Shown: piece after piece, positions 6,486-7,281 of the stretch
Numbering within the stretch: position 1 is the stretch's first letter
Layout: each line of letters opens with the position of its first letter
DNA from: Tannerella sp.
GTDB lineage: Bacteria > Bacteroidota > Bacteroidia > Bacteroidales > Tannerellaceae
Assembly: GCA_031259505.1 (NCBI GenBank)
Contig: JAIRLL010000382.1
Coordinates: 1-7,281, forward strand
DNA length: 7,281 nucleotides
Reading direction: 5' to 3'
Position numbers and translations under genes: made by a program
Notes under the pieces: model-generated
Told to the model about the DNA's origin: nothing
Seen by the model: only the letters and a program-made list of their open reading frames with translations
The model's database searches: none

Positions 6486-7127
6486 ATGGGACTTTTAAAC
6501 GAAAAAAACAGGGAGATTCTTTTAGGCCCTCTGAGCCGCAACAATCCGGTCATCATCCAGATGCTCGGCATCTGCTCGGCGCTGGCCGTGACGGCCAAGC
6601 TGGAGCCGGCGGTCGTGATGGCCGTGTCCGTGACGGCGGTCGTGGCATTTGCCAACGTCATCATCTCGCTCCTGCGCAATACTATCCCGAACCGTATCCG
6701 CATCATCGTCCAACTGGTCGTTGTGGCGGCGCTGGTGACGGTTGTGAGCGAAATACTGAAAGCCTTCGCCTACGACGTGAGCAAACTGCTGTCCGTATAC
6801 GTAGGTCTGATTATCACGAACTGCATCCTGATGGGACGGCTCGAAGCCTTTGCGCTGGCCAACCGCCCGTGGGAATCGTTTCTCGACGGCATCGGAAACG
6901 GGCTTGGATACGGCGTCATCCTGGTGGTCATCGCCTTTGTCCGCGAACTGCTGGGGTCGGGCACGCTCTTCGACATCCGCATCATCCCCGAAGCGTGGTA
7001 CATCAAAAACGGCGGGTTCTACGAAAACAACGGCATGATGATTATGCCCCCGATGGCGCTCATCCTCGTGGCCGTCATCATCTGGATACACCGCGCGCGC
7101 AACAGGGAACTGCAGGAAAAGAATTAA
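6486..7127 (+). CDS. nqrD: Na+-translocating NADH:quinone reductase subunit D
   Basis: NqrD is a six-helix membrane subunit, homologous to NqrE and to RnfE, that together with NqrE holds an intramembrane [2Fe-2S] cluster. The 213-residue protein is of normal length. Both cluster cysteines are present: Cys30 in MLGICSALAVT and Cys113 in LIITNCILMGR, one residue offset from Cys29 and Cys112 of the Vibrio protein. Membrane helices are visible around 23-35, 41-62, 72-90, 101-118, 136-151 and 185-202. NRPWESFLDGIGNGLGYG (127-144) is a typical NqrD loop. The ATG at 6486 has no clear Shine-Dalgarno sequence. RnfE is the main alternative, but the position after nqrABC settles the assignment as NqrD. 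Confidence 0.97.
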   Translation: MGLLNEKNREILLGPLSRNNPVIIQMLGICSALAVTAKLEPAVVMAVSVTAVVAFANVIISLLRNTIPNRIRIIVQLVVVAALVTVVSEILKAFAYDVSKLLSVYVGLIITNCILMGRLEAFALANRPWESFLDGIGNGLGYGVILVVIAFVRELLGSGTLFDIRIIPEAWYIKNGGFYENNGMMIMPPMALILVAVIIWIHRARNRELQEKN

Positions 7128-7154
7128 TGCTAACAAATAATAAAGAACTAAAGA

Positions 7155-7281
7155 ATGGAAGAAACATTAAACACATTCGTGCGGTCGATTTTTGTTGAAA
7201 ACATGATCTTTGCATACTATCTCGGTATGTGTTCGTATCTGGCTGTTTCCAAAAATGTAAAGACCGCATTAGGTTTGGGAA
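7155..7281 (+). CDS. nqrE: Na+-translocating NADH:quinone reductase subunit E, 5' part
   Basis: The first 42 codons of nqrE run off the right edge. The product begins [20 protein letters not shown] and continues [20 protein letters not shown], a family-typical N-terminus with the first membrane helix. Cys26 in GMCSYLAVS matches the cluster cysteine Cys26 of Vibrio NqrE, the partner of the NqrD cysteines; the second NqrE cysteine lies beyond the window. The gene starts 27 bases after the nqrD stop. nqrF, which carries the NADH, FAD and ferredoxin-type centres, is expected next but cannot be seen. Confidence 0.95.
   Translation, partial: MEETLNTFVRSIFVENMIFAYYLGMCSYLAVSKNVKTALGLG

Overview
The window carries most of the operon for the Na+-translocating NADH:quinone oxidoreductase (Na+-NQR): nqrA, nqrB, nqrC, nqrD and the first 42 codons of nqrE, all on the + strand. 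Protein style, a Bacteroidota-type promoter (TAnnTTTG) upstream of nqrA, the absence of Shine-Dalgarno sequences before the nqr genes and the carboxypeptidase-regulatory-domain lipoprotein all point to a Bacteroidota genome, most likely order Bacteroidales. No species call is possible from the sequence alone.

Layout: (1) 1-189 is the 3' end of an unrecognised gene. (2) 227-1060 is a hypothetical protein with DUF932-like motifs, 37 bases downstream of that gene and with a good Shine-Dalgarno sequence; these two look like accessory genes. (3) 1061-1614 is a 554-base non-coding stretch. It holds three 22-bp tandem repeats, short inverted repeats around them, and the likely nqr promoter at its right end. 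(4) 1615-7281 is the nqr operon, with spacers of 13 to 27 bases between consecutive genes. (5) The exception to the usual nqrABCDEF order is a 519-codon predicted outer-membrane lipoprotein gene (4215-5774), same strand, sitting between nqrB and nqrC with spacers of 17 and 20 bases.

The nqr products form one inner-membrane complex. NqrA receives the quinone. NqrB and NqrC carry covalent FMN on Thr in S/TG(A/G)T motifs, both present here. NqrD and NqrE supply the paired membrane cysteines for the [2Fe-2S] cluster; Cys30 and Cys113 of NqrD and Cys26 of NqrE are visible. NqrF would lie beyond the right edge. The lipoprotein shares the transcript by position, but nothing in it suggests redox chemistry. 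It and the repeat-bearing intergenic region are the two parts of the window most worth a second look.
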